From Hemerocallis citrina (Eukaryota; Streptophyta; Magnoliopsida; Asparagales; Asphodelaceae), in the NCBI GenBank assembly GCA_017893485.1, contig CM030366.1, positions 99,817,085-99,881,084 of the forward strand: a stretch of DNA of 64,000 bases, read 5' to 3'. Position numbers and translations under genes: made by a program. Positions 58,431-64,000 of the stretch are shown piece after piece; within the stretch, counting starts at the first letter, position 1; each line of letters starts with the position of its first letter. Under the pieces are notes generated by a model. That model made no database searches and was not told the DNA's origin. It saw nothing but the letters and a program-made list of their open reading frames with translations.

Positions 58431-60165
58431 CGACCTCAGCTGTCCGATCTACCGATCACACTTGATCTCGGCCCTTGATCGTCTCGTTCGTCTTCTACTT
58501 GGTGAGTTAAACATTTGATCTACTTTTTGTTCTCATTCAATTGTCAATCATGGTATATTTACTCCTTTGGTACTCTTCTAATTCTTATATATTTTATGTT
58601 CGATCTTGGCCGTTGGATAACCTTGATCTTTATCTTGATCACCGTCTTGATCATCGAGATCTGTGCCGATCGTGCTCGTCGCCCGGGATCCATTCCCGTT
58701 ATCCGTCAGATTCATCGTTGACACCCTAAGGCAAGTATCTCTTGTACATTTCGTTTTCTAGTACAAGCTTTTCCTTGAAAATACTACGAATAGATTGCAA
58801 ATTGTGACTCCTCTTTGCTTATCGTTGATAATCTCATGTTTCGCCTTATTTATCACATGATCTAAGAGTCACAATCCTTCGTTGATATACTTGTTCACAA
58901 CTAGTAAGATTTTGATTCATTTCATACAAAAAGTGTTATAGTTGGTTTCTGTTACTGTCTTGCCTTGCTGTTTCGACCCCGATAAAACCAAAATCTGAAC
59001 TTAAATCCTGAATATGAAATATAGCCCTAAGTGTCTAGTTGTTAATAACATCTAGAATTTTTGAATTTCGTGTTACGGTCTAGGAGATATCGCAGTTTTA
59101 CTGCTGCTGTGTCGGTAGTCGCAGATTCACAAAAACTGCTGCACCTCTTTGGTTAACAATTATTTTAACTATGCTACCAGTAAGTAAATAACTTAAAATT
59201 TTGCATGCTGATACTGAACACCCTAGAGAACATTTTCTAATTTTCTCAGAATTAATTAATGATGTTTCAACCTTGTTTCATATGTATAAACTCAGTTTAC
59301 AAATTCTGGCTGAACACAAATGGTGTATAGTTTGCTATTTTGACGCATGCTACCACAACTTTTATGTACCTTAATTATATGCGTTGGAACCGGACAGGAG
59401 TCTAGTTTCTAGGACTCCTGACGGATCCACATTTGCTATCTTGTAGCAACGGAAATCGCATTTTTGGTGCAGCAACGTCATGTTGTCCAGATTTGGAATT
59501 CTCGTTGTTCGGGATATTTTGATTTGTTTTGACCCTCGAACATGTATCCTACCTAGCCTAGACTTGTTCCATATTCTTGATTATGTTTACTTGAATTATT
59601 TTGCACACTTTCATGCTTGCTTGATGATAATAATAAATAATAAGCCGGGGTTTAAGAAAAAGACATAGTAGTGGACAATATATATAAGTGTACTCGGAAA
59701 GGGCCCGTGTTTCCCAGTACTCGGTTCATCAACCTGTTGCACCTTGATGTATTCATGAAGCCATTACTTGGCTCATGAACCTGTTGTATTCATGAACTCA
59801 CTGTGTGGTTCTTGAACCTGTTAGTATTCACGAACTTGCTTCGTGAACCTGTTATTTTATTTTCGTATTCATGAACCGTGCCTGCTTGATACTTGATGCC
59901 TGAGTACACCACCCTTTAAAATCCACCACTAGGACTAAACAAAATTTCATTTATTGTAGAAACCATGTGATAAAAGGATGGCACATGAAGTGCTACCTAG
60001 ATAGTAATAACTACAAGAATTGATACATGATACTCGAACATGATACATATTTACTTGATACTTGATTTCATGATACATGAGACTTGACACTTGAGACTTG
60101 TTACTTGTTACTCGACACTTGTACGTGATACTTGTTACCTGATACTTAATACAACTACATGTTTA

Positions 60166-61354
60166 CCTTGATGTCATAGAGGCAAATTCTGCAACTTGAA
60201 ATTGTAGAGGCAAGTCTGCAGTTGGATACCAACGAGGCGAACCTACAACAAAATGAGATTTTTTACTTAGATAACCCCTACTTACCCCTATTCTATTTTT
60301 GTACTATCTTATACTATTTTATAATATTTTACAACCTAGCATTACATTATTTAAACTGATTTCTATCCTACTTGTGTATTTACTAGTTAATATCAACTAT
60401 CTTCTTCCTAGTATTTTGAATCTTTTAGCATTTTATACCGCTTTATCGTATTTCATTTTGCTACTAGCTTATCTTGGATTTGGTGTCTACTCACCTAACA
60501 AAAATAAAATTTAGTATTTATACTTTTTCTTCAATTCGTAAGTTATTTCTATATAATTAGTTTTCACACTATTTCAATAATATGTCATTACCTTTACTAC
60601 TATGATGTCTTGTTTTACTCAAACAAACTATTTATAATTTTCATGTCATAATATTGATTGTTTCACTCTTATAATTTTGATGCCTATGTATATATATAAA
60701 TTTTGCATGTTGGTTTTTCTTGCTTTACTTGGCAAATCGAAAGTATTTCGATGTATGCTTTCGATTTTTAATTTTCAAATCGTATGTATAATTATTACAG
60801 TTACCTTACAAGTTATTTTATAATATTAATTTGTCTAAGCTTTTAACTAAATTTCACTTCCATTTATTTTCAAATCGTTATCCAATAATCTTCTTTTAAA
60901 TTGCTAATTCAATTTTGTCATATAGTACCAATTTAGTTTGCCATTTTCTACCGCTTATTACTTTAAAAGATTTTGACTACTAAACCTACTTATAAATTAT
61001 CTATTGACTATGTTGCATTGTTTTCTGAACTATTCCAAAATTAATGACTAAGTTTATTTTTCATTGGTATACCTAATATTATTTTTGTATGAAAATTTCA
61101 CTCAATCCATCCTGTCTTTTTGTCACATTTCTTTTCTTATGTTATTTTCCTAGTTTTCTCGTTCCGTTTTTATAAAATTTTGATACGCATAGTTTTCTTA
61201 TATAGAGTTTGTCTTGTTTTTCCTCGTTGCGTATTTTAATACAACATTTATTTTTTTTAAAGTTTGCAGTTTTCTAAATACAATAATGATATTTTCTTAG
61301 GAATTTACAAAATACAACTTTTATCCTAGCGAGTTTCGGGGACGAAACTATTCT
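60166..61354 (+). other. Interior of type B element, right part
   Basis: AT-rich and non-coding until 61328-61350, where AGCGAGTTTCGGGGACGAAA is the conserved sequence found at the end of gypsy pol genes and just before the PPT. Its survival shows descent from a coding gypsy element. Confidence 0.65.
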
Positions 61355-61366
61355 AAGGGGGAAGAG
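61355..61366 (+). other. Polypurine tract, type B element
   Basis: AAGGGGGAAGAG directly before TGTAACACCC at 61367. Confidence 0.88.
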
Positions 61367-64000
61367 TGTAACACCCGGCAAAATTGGAAATGACAATTTT
61401 GCCCTTGTGTGTTACGCACGTATATTTTGTACTGTTACTGGTAATATTTATAACGTATTTTTATTACGTATTGTAATTTCTGACTAATTATACATCCCCG
61501 TATATTTTATCCTATTTAAATCAACTAAAATATTAAATTTCAATCTGTACATTTTTACGTGCTTTTTATGTGTTTTTGATGCACGTATCGATTATGTCTT
61601 TCCACCGCTACGTGTAATATTTTCTATATGTTTAAATTATTTATTTTGGATATTCAAATCTATTTTTATAAACAGAAATTCATTTTTCCTATTTTGATTA
61701 AAATAATCATGTACGTGTAATGCACATATTTTCTATGAACGTAGTGATTACGTCGTGAAATATATAAAAATTAGTAAATATATTTTCTTATGTTGTTTTC
61801 GATTATATTTAATAATTTTCCATTAATAAAATCGAATTTCGCAATTTGATATTTTACATGCAACGCACGTGTTTTCAGCAAACATGTTTGAGCGTATTTA
61901 TTTTCAAAATAATTTTTTGGGAGTATTTGTATGTTTATTTTATTTATTCATAAAAATTATAATTTTTAAATTAAACTAATTTGATATGCACGTGTTTTAG
62001 TTTAAATAAAAATATTTAATTGAGGAAGTGTGTGCTCCTGCAAACACGTGCTAAAATTTTTCCATCTTCATTTTTCTTACTCTCATTTTTTATTTTAGCA
62101 TGCATTCTTTTATTTATCCATTTTATTAAACCCATGAACCTAAAGATAGATTGTCGCCCACTAGACTAATTAATTTAATTAATTAAAAAGCAAGCCCATA
62201 CGACAAGCCCATTTAATCAAATTCCATTTTTGGTTGTGTATGGACTCACACATGGCATGTAACAACTTTTAAAACACACTTTAGAATTATAGGATTTGTA
62301 TCTATTTGTGTGTGTGTGTGTGTGCACTAGTGCACAATACGTGCACGTGCAGTAGGTGAGAGAAGTGGGGAGGTGAAAAGGTGAGTGGGTAGTTATTAGG
62401 TAGGGGCTATAGGAGATGAAGAGATGGTGGTTAGGAGGTTAAGGATACGGAGAGTTGGAGGTTAAGAAAAGTGAAGAGGTGGAGAGTTAAGTGAGAAGTT
62501 ATTAGGTGGAGAAATTTGCATTTTAGCCCTTCACTTTGTACTATAAATACACCCTTATTCTTCTTCACATTTCACACCTAAACCAAACAAATTAAAGAGA
62601 GAAAAGAAAGAGAGAAAGAGAGTGTTCTTGTGCACTGGAGGCTTGTTGGAGAGCTCTTGCTAGGAGGAGAAGGACAAGGAGTTTGCTTGCTGGAGCTAGG
62701 AGCTAGGAGTTGTATTCCATCATTCTTGGTTGTTTATTCTTCATTAGAGATGGGTGGTCTTTATACTTTCTAATTCATAGGTTGAGCATGCTAGAATATG
62801 ACATTAGTTATGTAGATCAAATTGATGTGATGTGGAAAATTTTGTATTTTCTAAATATAAGATATGCATGCTAGAAATGATCAATGAGTAGTATAGATTA
62901 AATTTGATGAGATAAATATGGAACAAATCAATGGCATTGTATGTGCTATGAATAGTAGTAAATTTTGTTATGGTTAAGAGTATCAACATGTTAGTTAGAA
63001 ATGAGAAAAATAAATAATGAGATATTGCCTTAAACTAATTTGCATGTTAATTTACAAATGGAGAACTATAAAATTGTAGGAACACTTGTTGAGATTTCCT
63101 TATGATAAAAATGAATTTTGGTGAAATTGAATTGATGCACATAAAATCATTTTAAATTATTTGTAAAGGATACAATATGCTATTTGATTAAAATGAAGAA
63201 ATGAAACTTAAAAAGAAGGAGATAATTTGAAATAGATACAATGTTTAGAACAAAAGGTTAGAAATTCGTGAATCATTCTTTTCAAGAAAAATCAGTATGA
63301 ATAAGAAAATTACAGTCCATAAAAATATAGATCGATCATATGTGGAGTTTTGTGAAAAATAACTAATTTCAGAACGTTGTGAACAAAACTACAATAGCGT
63401 GATTCCTAATCAGTAATTACACTTGGACTTACTGGTTAGCCAGTGCACCACAGAGCACTACTGTGCTTGTAGGAGATATTGGATTCAAAACTTGTTGGAC
63501 ACATTTTATTTTGATTTTATTTAAATAATCCGAAACCCGATAGTAAATACTTAGGGATTTCGATATGGTAATATGACAACTAAGCCACATGGGCTTAGTG
63601 GCTTTCGGTGTGACCTTAAGGCTGTTACTGTTGTGGCTGGTGGTGCCTGGGTTCAAAACTTGTAGGCGCCACTTTGTTTTCCTTTTGAATTTTTTTTAAT
63701 TTTAAATGAGTTTTGATGCAAAATAAAATTTGGGAAAATTTCAAGAATTCCTATAAAATGAAATTGAATTTATTAAAAATAGTTTTAGAATTTTCATGTA
63801 TGTTTTGAGAAATAAAAAGAGAAATTTGAGATAGTAAACGAGTTTTGGCTTCAAAATTATTTATTCGAGTATTTGACCTTTATTTTGGAAAGAAGAAGAA
63901 ATATGTGTCATGTTATGAGATTCTCTTGAGGAAAACATATACTTATGTTGAGTAAGAAATACTTGATGTGGAAATTGCTATATGAGCCTAAATTGCTAAT
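61367..64000 (+). repeat. Type B LTR, right copy (incomplete at window end)
   Basis: 2,634 bp aligning with 52086 to about 54640 of the left LTR, with a TATA box at 62542-62548, a (GT)n run at 62308-62324 where the left copy has a T-run, and the same leader (AGAGAGTGTTCTTGTGCA) near 62617. Confidence 0.92.
62308..62324. repeat. (GT)n microsatellite
   Basis: About eight GT units; the left LTR has a T homopolymer at the same place (about 52951-52960). Confidence 0.9.

Larger units (their letters stand above)
57128..60165 (+). mobile_element. Type A LTR fragment inside the type B element
   Basis: Starts TGTAACCCCTGTTTTCG, matching the minus-strand start of the LTRs at 13934-21068. The same landmarks follow in order: TATA-like box (57614-57620), GC-rich leader (57690-58140), GATC-rich stretch (58150-58480), donor-like CTAAG|GCAAGT (58731), TGCGTTGGAACCGG (59382) and GTGTACTCGG (59689). 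The last several hundred bases are missing: no GGGGCGTGACA end is found before the host element resumes near 60165. A truncated solo LTR is the simplest reading. ORFs in it are low-complexity. Confidence 0.78.
52086..64000 (+). mobile_element. Large non-autonomous LTR element, type B (LARD-like), right end outside window
   Basis: LTRs at 52086-55900 (3,815 bp) and from 61367 past the window end enclose a 5.5-kb interior with PBS and PPT but no gag-pol. Very long LTRs plus a non-coding interior is the LARD structure; mobilisation would need proteins from a coding relative. The two LTRs differ by several percent and by indels (for example a ~90-bp segment near 61850 absent from the left LTR), so the insertion is old. 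CATGC at 52081-52085 would be the left target duplication. Confidence 0.88.

Overview
This is nuclear DNA of a flowering plant. The evidence is spliceosomal exons and introns, a plant pectin-biosynthesis GAUT gene, an FBD-type F-box gene remnant, and a large excess of plant Ty3/gypsy and Ty1/copia LTR retrotransposons with initiator-tRNA-Met-type primer-binding sites. The species cannot be named from the sequence. I see one intact host gene, one host pseudogene and one host-like exon; about 85% of the window is transposable-element DNA, much of it nested.

Layout. 1-5750: a minus-strand copia element (Copia-1), split in its protease by a 3.5-kb solo LTR (946-4415, perfect GTGGA duplication). 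5751-7613: an F-box/FBD pseudogene whose left end is cut by Copia-1 and whose exon end carries a ~760-bp inverted-repeat insertion. 8338-12445: an intact six-exon galacturonosyltransferase (GAUT13/14/15 group) on the minus strand. 13318-25943: a complete but decayed copia element (Copia-2, TGATG duplication). Its left LTR holds a nested non-autonomous gypsy element (13934-21068, TCGAC duplication) with 3.2-kb LTRs and only 683 bp between them. 25944-28774: host-like DNA with one exon-like segment, a small hAT MITE and a poly(A) tract. 28784-30103: a Mutator-type inverted-repeat element with a 9-bp duplication, plus a truncated relative. 30104-41890: gypsy DNA, namely an inverted LTR piece, a 3.46-kb LTR, a nearly full gag-pol of a Tekay-like chromovirus, and a truncated foreign LTR. 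41891-43567: gag-protease of a Tat/Ogre-like gypsy element, cut by a 4.5-kb LTR (43568-48052). 48310-49060: a ~60-bp tandem array. 49366-49923: a hairpin MITE. 52086 to the window end: a large non-autonomous LTR element with 3.8-kb LTRs and no coding capacity, whose interior holds a piece of yet another LTR.

How the parts relate. Most long LTRs belong to one superfamily (termini TGTAAC..CCC to GGGGCG..ACA, PBS TGGTATCAGAGC). I call its LTR types A, B, C and D. Type A includes the coding element at 30889-39285 and the element at 13934-21068, which keeps a scrap of the same protease and so looks like its deletion derivative.

The most notable signal is in the Tekay-like coding element. Two short AT-rich GT-AG segments (35116-35198 and 35848-35999) interrupt gag and the gag/protease junction. 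Removing them restores the conserved reading frame exactly, so they look like true introns. Splice-donor-like sites in the LTR leaders and an acceptor just before gag suggest a leader intron as well. Other points are RNA polymerase III-type A and B boxes inside type B LTRs, and a motif (TAGTATGGGATGCAT) shared by otherwise divergent LTR types, lying next to type-specific tandem repeats. All pol genes carry stops, many explicable as C-to-T changes, so no element here is obviously active.
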